The notes under the pieces were generated by a model. It did no database searches. It had not been told where the DNA came from and worked only from the letters and a program-made list of their open reading frames with translations. 64,000 bases of DNA, from NCBI GenBank assembly GCA_025024175.1, contig QCXZ01000053.1, positions 4,154,001-4,218,000 of the forward strand, in the 5' to 3' direction. Numbering within the stretch: the stretch's first letter is position 1; the number at the start of each line of letters is the position of its first letter. Positions 1 to 10,548 of the stretch are shown here, piece by piece. This stretch comes from Rhyzopertha dominica (taxonomy: Eukaryota > Arthropoda > Insecta > Coleoptera > Bostrichidae). The position numbers and the translations under genes are program-made.

Positions 1-1637
1 TTTTGTAGGGGTAAGGGATTACATGAAATCTTCTGCTAAACGTGAACGTAAAACACTTAGCAATATTGAATGAAAATTTGTTTTTGAGGGGCCAATTGTA
101 GACATTATTTAAGTCTTTTTGTAGCAATTCGCAGTCGGCTACCGTGTTAATTTCCTTAAATCTTGCTATATACAGTTCAGACGCTTCACCTTTATAAGCT
201 ACACAATGGTATCTGTTTTTTAAGTAACTACTGAGAAGCAGCGCGATAATCCTAATGAATGTAACTTGTTTAACATTTTAAGTTTAACTTTGTTAAACGC
301 TTTTGCAAAGTCAGTGAGAACTACATCAACTTGACCCTGCTTGTCTATACACTCATTTACTATTTGTATAAAACTAATTAGATTTGTTGTTGTAGATCTC
401 TTAGGCAGAAACCCATGCTGCTGGTCAGCGATCCATGGAGAAACGCGGCTGTAAATTTTGTTATACAATACCATTTCAAATATTTTACTATACTCCGATC
501 ACCGAACAGATGGAGTGATCGTGATGCGTGTTCTTCACGCAATTTTTAAACCATAATCAATTCATAATTTTTTAGTTCATTGTTCAGTAGTCAAAAATTT
601 GTTATAGAGCAACAGCATCAAATCCGATAACGTACAAGATGCATACAATTCACGTAATCACTCCATCTATTCGGTGATCGGAGTATAGGTGTAGACATTA
701 TTGCAATTGGGCTGTAATTTTTGATATGCTGCTTATCTCCATATTGGAGATATTTTAGCAGATTTCCATCTTTCGGGATACACAGTGCGTTAAATATAAT
801 TGAAAGTGGTACAACAAGCAATCCAGCACACCCTTTAAAGACGTAAGGAGGTATTTTGTCCGGTTTAGCTGATATATTATTAGGCTGGAATCTTTTTATT
901 GCGGTTAATATATTTTCTGGCGTGATTTTCACAATTTTGTGGGGCACAATTACATTTATATCGCTCAAATTAGATAAATCGTATTTACCGTCCTGAGAAT
1001 ATACGCTACTGAAATAATCTGCAAACGCGTTACAAATATTATTGTTAATTTTTTTTAAATATTGAGGATCATGGGTATTATTGCACTCAACACTATCACA
1101 ACACATATTCACGAAAAGGGATATTGATATCATCCTTTATTTTATGACGGAAAAATACGAAATTCTGCTTATCATTTTCATTTTTTGTTTCTAAAAACTT
1201 CTTTCTATAGCGGTCTTTTCTTTTTCAGAATAATGTCACTGTTGTACAATGGTGGATATTTGCGATTGGAAAATTTAACAGCAGGAACCGTCTGGTCAAG
1301 TGCCTCATACATGTGTTTGTAAAATAATTCAACACCATTTACAATTTCTTTATTAACTGACAGGAAGTTGGTTAAGTCATATTTCACATAAGCTGCTGCA
1401 GACCCATGAATACTACTATTTAGAGTATTAGTTAGGGTATATCCCAAGATCGTTCCTTATCTGCGTCTCTTGAAGGAGTATCACGTCTACTTTATTGTCT
1501 TGAACAACTCTTGCAAGGTAGTCGGATTTTTGCTTTGATATACCTTCTATATTTGACTGTAGAATTCGAAGGCTGTCGTCAATATTAAGGATCGGGAGCA
1601 GCCTGTAGGCTGAGCATGGTCTTCTAATGACATCCAC
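1..1637 (-). pseudogene. Decayed Jockey-type non-LTR retrotransposon (LINE)
   Basis: Read on the minus strand, this is the wreck of an endonuclease/reverse-transcriptase ORF. The segment 1637-1428 resembles the start of an AP-endonuclease domain (ILQSNIEGI, then VDVILLQETQ). 1447-1205 resembles the linker before the RT. 1133-690 carries the RT N-terminus, ending in a KNYSPIAIMSTP motif equivalent to the usual NYRPISILS. 474-220 continues with QHGFLPKRSTTTNL and DVVLTDFAKAF, and 219-1 with a palm/thumb stretch. The rest of the endonuclease is missing at about 1440 and the YADD region at about 220-240, so at least two internal deletions are inferred. A 195-bp MITE splits the RT at 491-685. Motif style fits the Jockey group; the exact clade is uncertain. 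Confidence 0.85.
491..685. mobile_element. 195-bp MITE with 29-bp terminal inverted repeats
   Basis: The element starts TACTCCGATCACCGAA and ends with the near-perfect reverse complement; the inverted repeats match over about 29 bp with one mismatch. It is flanked by TA at 489-490 and 686-687. It carries no coding capacity. It lies inside the RT frame of the surrounding LINE, and deleting the element plus one TA rejoins that frame exactly, which proves the boundaries. A TA target fits a Tc1/mariner-type MITE; no autonomous partner was recognised in the window. Confidence 0.85.
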
Positions 1638-1671
1638 TGGAGATTTCAGTTGTGCAATATCTCGTATTGGC

Positions 1672-2570
1672 TAGAGCTGGGACATTCGATTCAATTCAAA
1701 TCGTTCAATCAATCGCGTAGATTCGGATCATTCAAGTCGTTCATATGGATCGTGAATTGAAAGTGACAGCGGTGTCTCCTGTCTCGCCACAGCATATAAA
1801 TGTGCTGTCATTTTGTGCTCTCGTCGTGTGCTGTCGTCAGCCATTAACAATGTACGACCACTGATCTCTAAATATTATATACAGATCAGTTTGTACGACG
1901 CACGAACGACGCTGATTCATTAGCTGTGAACCAAATCAAGGCATGAGTTATTCACTTTGAACGACTTGGTCATGAAGGACCCAACTCTATCAGCCACGCG
2001 TCCGTTGCCAGGGTTTCGCAGGCGCGTCCCATGCGTGCGCTTCTTGCCCCCTGGACGCCATATTGGATGACGTACTTAAAAAGCCTAATTAGGCTTTTTA
2101 GAACACGTGACTTTTGGAGCGACTGCCAGGGGGCACATGTCAAAACGATGCAGCTTCTAGCGCGCTGTCATAGAAATCCCGTTACTTAATACCAACGTCA
2201 GTAATTAGAGCTGGGACATTCGATTCAATTCAAATCGTTCAATCAATCGCGTAGATTAGGATCATTCAAGTCGTTCAAGAATCATTACTGAGAACGAGTT
2301 ACTGAGTAAGTTAGACCTGCTTACAGGCAGCTGACGGGTGCAACATGTGTCCTGTAACAGTAGCCAGCCAGCCAACTGCCAACGATGACTGAAGCACGAT
2401 CGACACTGATTCATTAGCTGTGAGCCGAATCAAACGAATCAAGGCATAAGTCATTCAGTTTGAACAATTTGTTCATGAAGGACCCAACTCTATCAGCCAC
2501 ACGTCCGTTTCCAGCGCTTTTGCCCCCTGTACGCCATACTGGATGACGTAATCTTAAAAAGCCTAATTGA
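1672..2570. repeat. Two direct, diverged copies of an unrecognised repeat unit
   Basis: A block beginning AGAGCTGGGACATTCGATTC at 1673 recurs at 2208. A later block beginning TGATTCATTAGCTGTGA occurs at about 1912 and again at about 2405, with the phrase CCCAACTCTATCAGCCAC in both. The units are therefore direct repeats offset by about 535 bp; the second is shorter, with internal deletions. A perfect 22-bp palindrome (2078-2099) lies in unit 1, while unit 2 stops at the centre of the same palindrome near 2565. No ORF and no family was recognised. It could be a tandem non-autonomous element or a segmental duplication. Confidence 0.7.
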
Positions 2571-3594
2571 GGTGGGACTAAATTTGCATTGAAAAAATGT
2601 ATGAATATATTCTGAAGTTACATTCAAAATTTTCGCAAATCTATTGTTCATCTTAATCAAAATAGCAACTGGCTGCCACTTAAATCAATGCACACTACTG
2701 GTCGGTCCACAAGGTTAATGTTCACGTAGCCCACAGTATTAGAGCACATAGGCCGGCAATAAATTACCTAAGTGCGTAACTTGATTTATTATCTGCGCCT
2801 TCCTGGCCGCTCATTAAATACAACAATTGGGGAAGGCCGTTACGGTATTTAATAAAGCAAATGCATGAAATTTAACGAGGGTGCGAAGGGAGGCAAGACT
2901 TTCGGATGCGCGGCACGCCAGACGGAAATATTTCATCGAAGGCGGCGGCTTCCACGGCAATCCTGATTCTGACAGCGGCCCGCTGGATCGGCAGACGTAT
3001 TTTGTCGGGATTCGCGCGACTCGCTCCAGAATTCTATTTACAGTAAGGGGTTAAGGGATTCCGGGGCTTATTGTAAAAATGTGATAAATATGTCACGCGG
3101 ACGTCGTAAATATTGGACGTCAATTATTATTTTCTAGAGACCGCAGCTTTACGGCGAAATCTGGATTTTTCCTGTGAGGGTCTATCTCGGCGACGTATTG
3201 GAAAACCGCAGACGTAATCTGACGTTTCGTCGATTACGTTTTGTGCCGTGGAATGAGGCCGGGTTACCGGCGGTGAGGCGTGAACGGCAGTTTGTTCCCT
3301 AGGTTAGCTATGGTCTATTTTCAGAAAAATCGTGTGTTTGCCAGGAACTCGTTCGTGGCTCCACATCTACAGCTCTAAGATTCTTCTTTCAACTTCTTTT
3401 TATAACTCATTATAACAAGTCTGTCATTTTCCGATGTTGGTGCGTTAAATTGATCTCGATGGCTGTCAGATGGAAAACTCCAGTATTGCAGTTGAATACG
3501 AAGTTGGATAACGACAGATATCTTCGGGTTAGTTGGCCGTAGTCGTTCCCCTTCGCTGATGTGGTGAGCATATTCGTACTGGGTACTTACGTGG
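2571..3594. other. No gene recognised
   Basis: The stretch is AT-rich except for a GC-richer block at about 2870-3250. No ORF with a recognisable domain, no convincing splice-bounded exon and no terminal repeats were seen on either strand. Confidence 0.5.
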
Positions 3595-4099
3595 TCGCTA
3601 AGACCGAGACAGACGGCCTTCCTCGATGTTTTAGTCACCAAAAGGGTAGGCCACATGGACAACTACCTGAACAAAGATTCCAACCATCATCCTAGGCACA
3701 GAAGAGGCGTCATCAAAACGCGTGTGCTACAAGCGAACGCTTTCTCGCCAAGAGAGATAAAACGAGCTATTCAACCACTACCCCAAGCGGAGAATGTCAG
3801 GAACATTACCGATCGTATTGGGAAGATGCTGCAAACGACGGAGATCACAGCTACATATAAACACTACAAGACAGCTACAAATATTTTCACTTCTACGTAA
3901 GATTCGCGAGATCCTTTGTCTTTAGGAGAAGTACACGTTGCAGTTGCGCAGATGTGTACATTGGAACCTCTAAAAGAAGGATAAATAGAAATAAAGAATA
4001 AAAAAAACATGAAAGATGCTGTGACCTTGCAGAGCAACAGGAACATAATATTGACTTCGCCCAGAGTTTAATTCTTAATACTATACGATACACTACTAT

Positions 4100-4390
4100 T
4101 AAAATGCATGTCTATGCTGTGCTGCCTACACCTCAACCAACTGCAGATAGTACTATTTTGCTGTCATTACAGCTCATCAGTGCAGTTTAGGTCTAGTGTA
4201 GACAACACGGCATAGAACTGGTTTTGCTTATAATACCAAAGCAATGGTATGATGCAGTTGCATGCCAATTTGTCAGGCTACAGGTCACTTCCTTTAGGAA
4301 GTAGTTCCCGTTAAGGCAGCTAGGTGGCTTTGTCATCATGTCAGTGTAATGCTGACAGATGGCATTGCCATCCTAAATTCTTACTTTCAT
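4100..4390 (-). mobile_element. Hammerhead-bearing retroposon (retrozyme-like), copy 1
   Basis: This 291-bp insertion is flanked by a perfect 13-bp direct repeat, GATACACTACTAT, at 4087-4099 and 4391-4403. Penelope-like homology resumes on both sides, so the flanks are a target-site duplication. Its reverse complement matches the element at 37682-37848, apart from about 125 bp missing there. Read on the minus strand it contains a hammerhead fold (4139-4187) at the tip of a long hairpin whose outer arms are 4111-4131 and 4196-4216, plus smaller hairpins (for example ACTTCC/GGAAGT near 4288-4303). No ORF, poly-A tail or tRNA-type promoter box was seen. The long target duplication indicates retroposition rather than a TA-type DNA transposon. 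Confidence 0.8.
4139..4187 (-). ncRNA. Hammerhead ribozyme, type I, core-mutated copy
   Basis: On the minus strand the order is: stem I 5' strand AACTGCA (4187-4181), core CTGATGA (4180-4174), stem II GCTGT-AATG-ACAGC, then AAAA where GAAA is required, three-pair stem III ATA-GTAC-TAT, cleavage base C (4146), and stem I 3' strand TGCAGTT (4145-4139). Stems I and II pair perfectly. The G of the conserved GAAA (G12) is A here, which is expected to abolish or strongly reduce cleavage. The family assignment is firm from the order of core, stems and NUH site; activity is inferred to be lost. Confidence 0.85.
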
Positions 4391-4470
4391 GATACACTAC
4401 TATGCTTGCCTATAACCTGAAGCTATTGAGATCTACAAACACCAGNAAAACTTTTGCGGAAATTAATGCT

Positions 4471-4880
4471 AGATGAATACAGATCATGTCAATAAGGCTC
4501 CAATGATTCAGATACACCAAACCCGGATGACCAAATTTCCTATAGACAAATTACGATACAAATACTTTTTAATTTCATCGTTTTATTGTCAACAAACACT
4601 TGCAGCAAAATTTCTATCGCTTCCATTTAATGATAATATTGAGCAACTGGAGATTTTAGTTATATTTTGGATCTTAGCTTATCACGACATCAAAAATATC
4701 ATCCAACGTTGATAAAGGATGATGCACCCTTCACATGTGGCAGAATTTTTTTACACATTGGAGGACCTAACAAATTATTATTTTTTTTATTCTAAAACTC
4801 CTTTTCGTTTTCGTTTCGTTTTCAAGAAAAACCTTAATAACTAAAAACATGTATTGTAAGCTGTGTTATTTATCGAAATA
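4471..4880. other. No gene recognised
   Basis: AT-rich sequence with homopolymer runs. A short open frame at 4473-4712 has no recognisable motif, and no repeat boundary was found. Confidence 0.5.
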
Positions 4881-5941
4881 GGCTAAGAAATTAAATATCA
4901 GGTTTGACAATCAGGTAAAAAGTTTAAATAAGAATATATTAATAAAAAAATAAACAACAATGGAAATAACGTCACTATTTGTACTGATAGGTTACACAAA
5001 GTGTTTAAAATGACCACCATTTTCTCTCAGGCATAAATTTATTCTTCGTCGAAAGTTGAAGTCTACTCTCTCCAGTAACTGCTGATCGTTTCTAATGAGT
5101 GTGGTCTGGTGATCGTGGAGGCCACACTTGTGGGCAATTATTTCCTCTTCCAATCCGCTTATTTGGATACCGCTGATTTAAAAACTCTGTAACAATAATA
5201 CTAAAATGAGGGGGTGCTTCATCATGCATAAACCAATGTTCCAATCTAAGTTGTAGTGGCACCTCGTCAATCCGGGAGAATGTTTTGGGGAAATTCTAAA
5301 TAAATTTCGCCGTTCAGTTTATCCGGCAAAATAACTGGACCAATTAAATATCGATCCAAACATTTAGTTTAAACTCGCGTCGCATAATAGTTATATAAAT
5401 TTGTAATACATTTGCGAGCTTCATCAGTAAAGGGAATTTTCTTGTCTTGGCGTAAAATAAACCAACAGGAATTCATTTTTTTAATCAAATCTTCTGGTAA
5501 CAATTCTTGCACTTTTATGACATGATGTGGGTGTAGTAAATTACGTCTCACAACTCGATTCACCGATGTTTGGGAAATACCAGTTTGTCGGGATAGAAAT
5601 CTAGTACTAATATGGGGGCATCTTCAATTGTATTCAAAATAAGTTCTTCGTCTTGTTTCCTGATTGTAATAGCACGTTCTTGAGTGTTACTGAAAAACTT
5701 CCCCGTATCTCGATCCCATCTTTCAATATTGGCAAATGTTTCTCTATGATGGATTACGCGATTAGGAAGTCTTCTCCGATATTCTTCAACACTTCTTTTG
5801 CAGTTTCTTTCACAAAAACCTAATACTAATAGCATGTCAACTTGTTCGCTAAATGAAAATTTTCCGGCCATTTTCACAACACTAAATTAATTTAGAGTTC
5901 AATTTTCCTGATTGTCAAGTCTGACGTTTAATTTCTTAGCC
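4881..5941 (-). mobile_element. Mariner-like element with decayed transposase
   Basis: The ends form imperfect inverted repeats of about 40 bp: GGCTAAGAAATTAAA at 4881 and its complement ending at 5941, with the inner TTGACAATCAGG also shared. The minus strand between them holds a broken transposase. A TA dinucleotide is present on the left flank, but the right flank does not show a clean TA, so the exact ends are tentative. Confidence 0.7.
4990..5877 (-). pseudogene. Tc1/mariner-superfamily transposase, DD41D-like, broken
   Basis: The N-terminal part (5877-5560) begins MAGKFSFSEQVDMLLVLGF and includes the insect mariner-like phrase RRRLPNRVIHHRETF. The next segment (5563-5369) has NLLHPHHVIKVQELLPED, the linker before the catalytic domain. 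Further down, LRLEHWFMHDEAPPHFS stands at the second catalytic Asp and WPPRSPDH near the last. Several frameshifts separate these pieces and the first catalytic motif is degraded. It belongs with the other DD41D-type relics at 25.7, 30.3, 50 and 57 kb but is not a close copy of any of them. Confidence 0.75.
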
Positions 5942-7909
5942 AGCAGCTCTAATACTTTCAGAACCTTTTTTACAGCTTCATTGCTATGACTCCCTAAAAG
6001 AAAAACTTTTCCTTCCACACAGGCTTGTTTACACTCCCGTAATATTTGCCCACTCTCGTCCCGCGCCCTCCCGGAAATAAAACTTTTGGCGACCGCACTC
6101 CAATGGAGAGGGCAGCCCAGCCATCCTCAGAATTGCAAATAGAATAAGCGAGATGCAGGAACGCGAAAAACTTTATGCACAAGTTTGGAAGTCCGCACGC
6201 CCGATACGCAAATAAAAGTGGAACAAATGGACCGTACTCGCAGAGATTTACGACCACGGTCAGGTCGAGCAGTAAAACATTTATACTCGAGCCCTTTAAT
6301 TCATGAATTTGTAAATACACGTACCGGCGTTTCCGAACTGCGGGTCGCCTTCCGGATTTGCTCGGCGTTGCCAAGCGGCGATTTCTTCATATGTAAGTTC
6401 GGCAATAAATGGCGAAAAGTACGCTTGGAGTTAAAATTAGCGAAGAGCAAATAAAAAGTCACTCGCGTCCGTTTTAACGTGGGTACGTTTGATTTTTCGC
6501 TTTGTGGTACATTCCGTGAATTCCCCCGTACAGGCAATGCCATCTAGCGGTGGCGATAGGTACTAGATATTTTGAAAGAAGGTGGTCTTTCTCTAACGTC
6601 GCTATTTTTAATCTTACATAAAAGTTACAGCCACAAACGTTGTAAAAATGATGTCTCTGCTCAAATAATGTCATTCAATTTTGTAAGTAAGGTGTCATTT
6701 GCGAGATGATCTCATGCACAAACGAAAACCAACAAGTAAACTCTCGATCCGCCAGTTCTACGGTTATGGCTCTCGTGGCTCTTGCCAGGCAACAGTTCTC
6801 GAAGTTCTCTGTCGAATTATTTTCAATTTATTCTCACTCTTGTTGCATGTTACTGATAAACTTGGGCCTTCCTTGTACTACATCTAATAGATGGTATGAT
6901 AAGTACTTCAGTAAACCAAAGGAAACTTCAATCAAATAAATGTGTAATCTTGCGTACTTCAAAATTCATTGGTTTCAACAAGGCAAGTTGCGGCAGATGT
7001 AGCAACATCGCAGGGTACTATTGCAAGAGGGCATTTTGTCCATACATATTATGATAAGATAGATGCAGATAACTGCATGCCATGACTAACATTGTTTAAG
7101 AATGTTATATGTAAAAGCTCTCGGTAAAACCGATCCACAATTTGCATTAAAAGTTCACTGGAGTGAGAAACAATTCACAAATTACAGTATGTCCACTAGG
7201 CATAACGAACATCTTTGAATCTAGGAAAATCCTCATCATGCTGAGCAGCGAAGACTGCAATTGAAATTAGGTTTGGCAACACAAGGTCAACAATTCTTGG
7301 TCCGCATATAGTTGCTGGTCTTCACGTTATTATCTCAGTTTCCTCCAGAATGAATTGCAAGATATACTAGGTGAACTGAATTTGCAGACTCGCGCAAATC
7401 TCCAATGGTTTCAATAAGACCAAGCACATGATTTGTTTCTTAACCCCTGGATTGGAATAATCGCACCAGTTTGATGGCCTCCTTGACCTCTTTCTTACAT
7501 GTCTCATTAAAAAATTTGTCTAGCGGTCGGGCTTCTTTCTCTTAGGTACTCCTTTCCAACAGCACGCTTTTCTTCTCTTTCATCATATATTTTGTATACA
7601 ATTTTCGATAATTATAGAAGAATAATGTTAAAATAACTATCATTGTATAATCTCAAATTTCCTGTGCTTGACGTTGGAGAAAAGAGTGTTCTTAATTGAA
7701 TAATAAAAGGTCGAATAGCCCCAAAATACAAAAAGTAATTATTTCCAAGTTTATTTTGCATTTTCGCCCTCTAGCAACAGTTGTGGTTTCCGGTATCTTC
7801 AGGAATCTCTCCTTCTTCGTCCTCCTCCTTAGTCAACNAATGATCTGAATCTTGCTAGTCCGGGTCCAACACGGAATCAACACTGCTAATGTATTATTCG
7901 ATGTCTTTC
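5942..7909. other. No gene recognised
   Basis: A GC-richer block at about 5980-6480 has overlapping open frames on both strands (for example 5994-6374 minus, 6185-6454 plus), but none shows a domain, coding bias or splice context. The rest is AT-rich without recognisable repeats. Confidence 0.45.
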
Positions 7910-8143
7910 AACACTGCGTTTGATGAACCTGATGCTTGNGGATATAATTCTTCATTNTCATTTTTGAAGCCCGCTTTTTGATTATTCCCCAATAATATTT
8001 CATTAATTCAACTATTATTTCTCCCCCAACCGNGTCAGGTTGCAAAAAAGTCTTTGAGCGTAATTTTCTGCAGGCTCTGAATTAATAGGGACGAAACTGA
8101 TACTAATATATGTAACTATACCTTCGAGTATTATAGAATTAGT
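7910..8143 (-). repeat. Unrecognised interspersed repeat, copy 1
   Basis: Its reverse complement aligns with 45600-45826. Shared blocks include ACTAATTCT..AATACTCGAAGG, CCTGCAGAA..AAAGACTTTTTT, AATGAAATATTATTG and CAAGCATCAGGTTCATCAAA. Both copies look like former coding sequence with scattered stops and single N bases. No protein family was recognised. Confidence 0.65.
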
Positions 8144-9070
8144 ACTTTTTTAGGTACTTTGGTGTGATGAACCTTAGCAACCCCGCATTTTTCAGAAACT
8201 TAAAGAAATGACTTAGCTAAAATATTATTAAATATGCAAGATAATAATTACTGTCAAAATGCTTCAATATACTAGGTATCTACTTACTTGCCATCAGAAA
8301 AATTGTCTAAATTTGAGTTTATGTTGTTGAAACTTGTATTTTCTGAAGTTTCCACAGAACGAGAACGACAATTCATCCTTCATATTCTGTTTCATACAAA
8401 ACCTTTCTATTCTTTTTTATATGACACATCAGCTCATCTGACTCATACAAAACAAACACCAAAAACATGAAACTTAAAATTTTGTGACTTAAAACATATG
8501 ACCTCTGAAATATAGATTTAAAATAAATTATTAAACTGAGCATTTTGTCTAAGATTGACAAAAAAGCAGTACCCCAATAAAATATCATATCAGCTGGCCA
8601 TTGTAATCCAACCTTGGCTGAAACAAACTCCAGGCAGTAGTTGCTAAAGTCACAATTTGAGTTTGAAAAGCAAGCAAGCTATTTCAGTGCTCATCTCATG
8701 CTTGCCAAGTTGGCAACATCGGTCCTGTGCTGCGAAGTGCGCGATTAAAATTTTATTCTCTCCTGCCGTAAACTGCATAATTGCTTGGGATGAAGTTGGC
8801 GGATGCAGTGCACGGCAGCTTTGCGATAGGTGGCCGGGTCGGAATCGTTGGTAGTTTTGCAGTTTATATGGTAATTATCTTACCTGTTTCGTCCTGCAGC
8901 TTTTGCAATCTTCATTCGTTCGCAACTTCGTGTTCACACAGAACGTGAAAATTTGCTTTTATGGCTTGGAAACAAAAAAAACGTTCAAAATTTTCTTTCT
9001 AGAGACATTTTTCGATAATTGGATCTTTGAATTACTCTGGTTTTGGTTGAGTCTGGCTTTATATATTGCT
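8144..9070. other. No gene recognised
   Basis: AT-rich sequence with short open frames (for example 8657-8854 plus) that carry no identifiable motif. Confidence 0.45.
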
Positions 9071-9200
9071 GTCTAAAGTCAAATTCTCACACAACATTCA
9101 TATTTTGAATTTTATTTGAATTTGACTTTAGACGGCCCGAAGATGACAGTTGTGAAATTGTCGAAACGCGTCACCTGAGCGTTATTTACAATAACAAATA
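9071..9200 (+). repeat. Penelope-type 3' hairpin tail, probable relic
   Basis: A perfect 16-bp inverted repeat, GTCTAAAGTCAAATTC, occupies 9071-9086 and, inverted, 9118-9133. It is followed by GAAGATGA (9139-9146), a five-pair stem CAGTT/AATTG, then TCGAAACGCGTC. From memory this order is common near the ends of Penelope-like elements and resembles a degenerate hammerhead core. No Penelope coding sequence adjoins it, so this may be a solo tail. Confidence 0.45.
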
Positions 9201-9416
9201 AAAATTCGACTCTTCAATAATTAATATGACTCTCACATTGGCTGAAATATTGTTTGTATCTCGAACGCGAATGCTTCTGCGTTCTAGATACAAAAATAAC
9301 TATTTCCATTTTGCGTTCATAATGAAGCCGTTGCGTTTCTTAATAGACCCATTTCAAAACCCAACTATTTATTTTCCAGTGTTGGTTTTACTAAAAAAAC
9401 CATCAAACAAACTCTC

Positions 9417-10378
9417 CTGAATTTCGAAATGGTATCCGTTTGTCGCTAGCTACAACGGTTCGATCTAAAAGCGGAGTACATCAGGCCGCCCGACGTCCTA
9501 GCTCATTTCTGATCAAGTCTTTGGAATCTGTAGCTCAAAATACATCTGTGTGTCGATTTTTAGCTAAACTTAGTTTCCACCGAAAAATCACAAAACATCA
9601 AAGGCNTACCCCTATGTTCTTTTTGGACCTTAAAATTTGTGCACCTCCGATTTGTATAATTTCAAGCATATTTACTAATCTGGACCTCCTGAATTTTGGA
9701 ATGGTATCCGTTTGTCGCTAGTTACAACAGTTCGATCTAAAAGCGGAGTAAATTAGGCCGTCCGACGTCCTAGCTCATTTCTGATCAAATTTTTGGAATC
9801 TGCAGCTCAAAATACATCGGTGTGTCGATTTTTAGCTAAAATCAGTTTCCACCGAAAAATCACAAANCATCAAAGGCTAACCCNTATGTTCTTTTTGGAC
9901 CTTAAAATTTCTGCACCTCCGATTTGTATAATTNCAAGCATATTTACTAATCTGGACCTCCTGAATTTCGGAATGGTATCCGTCTGTCGCTAGCTTCAAC
10001 GATTCGATCTATAAGCGGAGTAAATTAGGCCGCCCGACGTCCTAGCTCAATTTTGATCAAATTTTTGGAATCTGCAGCTCAAAATACATCTGTGTATCGA
10101 TTTTGAGCTAAAAGTAGTTTCCACCGAAAAATCACAAAACATCAAAGGNTAACCCCTGTGTTCTTTTTGGACCTTAAAATGTCTGCACCTCCGATTTGTA
10201 TAATTTCAAGCATATTTACTAATCTGGACCTCCTGGATGTCGAAATGGTATCCGTTTGTCGCTAGCTACAACGGTTCGATCTAAAAGCGGAGTAAATTAG
10301 GCCGCCTGACGTCCTAGCTCATTTCTGATCAAATTTTTGGAACCTGCAGCTCAAAATACATCTGTGTGTCGATTTTTT
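9417..10378. repeat. Tandem satellite-like array, 272-bp unit, about 3.5 copies
   Basis: Units start at 9417, 9689, 9961 and 10233, exactly 272 bp apart; the last is cut short near 10378. Each contains CGAAATGGTATCCG (with variants), GATCTAAAAGCGGAGTA, AGCTCAAAATACATC and CACCTCCGATTTGTATAA. Units differ by scattered substitutions and several N bases. Open frames across the array are incidental. A strongly diverged single copy lies at 63757-63925, so the sequence also occurs dispersed. Confidence 0.9.
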
Positions 10379-10496
10379 GACTTTATCAACGTCTCTTACG
10401 CAAACCTTCGTCGTGAAGCATTTTTATTAATTTAACTATAGTTATAGTCTGGTAATTTTAATGTACAACTTAGAATGATTGTCCCAGCGGAATTAT

Positions 10497-10548
10497 TTTT
10501 TATATATTATATATATTATATATTTTATATATTATATTAGTAAAATAC
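10497..10548. repeat. TA-rich microsatellite
   Basis: A run of about 50 bases made almost wholly of TATAT/ATTAT steps, with no further structure. Confidence 0.8.

Larger units (their letters stand above)
3595..4470 (+). pseudogene. Penelope-like element fragment (RT C-terminus and GIY-YIG endonuclease)
   Basis: Near 3620 the plus strand encodes FLDVLVTKR, followed at 3655 by DNYLNKDSNHHPRHRRGVIK. These match the post-palm part of Penelope-type reverse transcriptases (LPFLDVLV, then TDRYLNKxSNHHP). Around 3900-3980, in a shifted frame, ADVYIGTSKRRINR matches the core of the GIY-YIG endonuclease, and HNIDFA follows. The distal motif EAIEIYKH appears near 4415-4440. The copy is frameshifted, lacks the palm and is internally deleted. 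A hammerhead-bearing element at 4100-4390 interrupts it, with homology resuming on the other side. No functional protein is possible. Confidence 0.8.

Noticed and set aside
5395..5440. TTTACTGATGAAGC on the minus strand as a hammerhead core
   Set aside because: It encodes FTDEARKC in a transposase relic and has no stem II or GAAA downstream.
5994..6543. ORFs of 80-126 residues on both strands
   Set aside because: Same reasons: overlapping frames in GC-richer DNA without domain or conservation signal.
9440..9993. Repeated ORFs with SVCR endings
   Set aside because: Incidental frames in the 272-bp tandem array.
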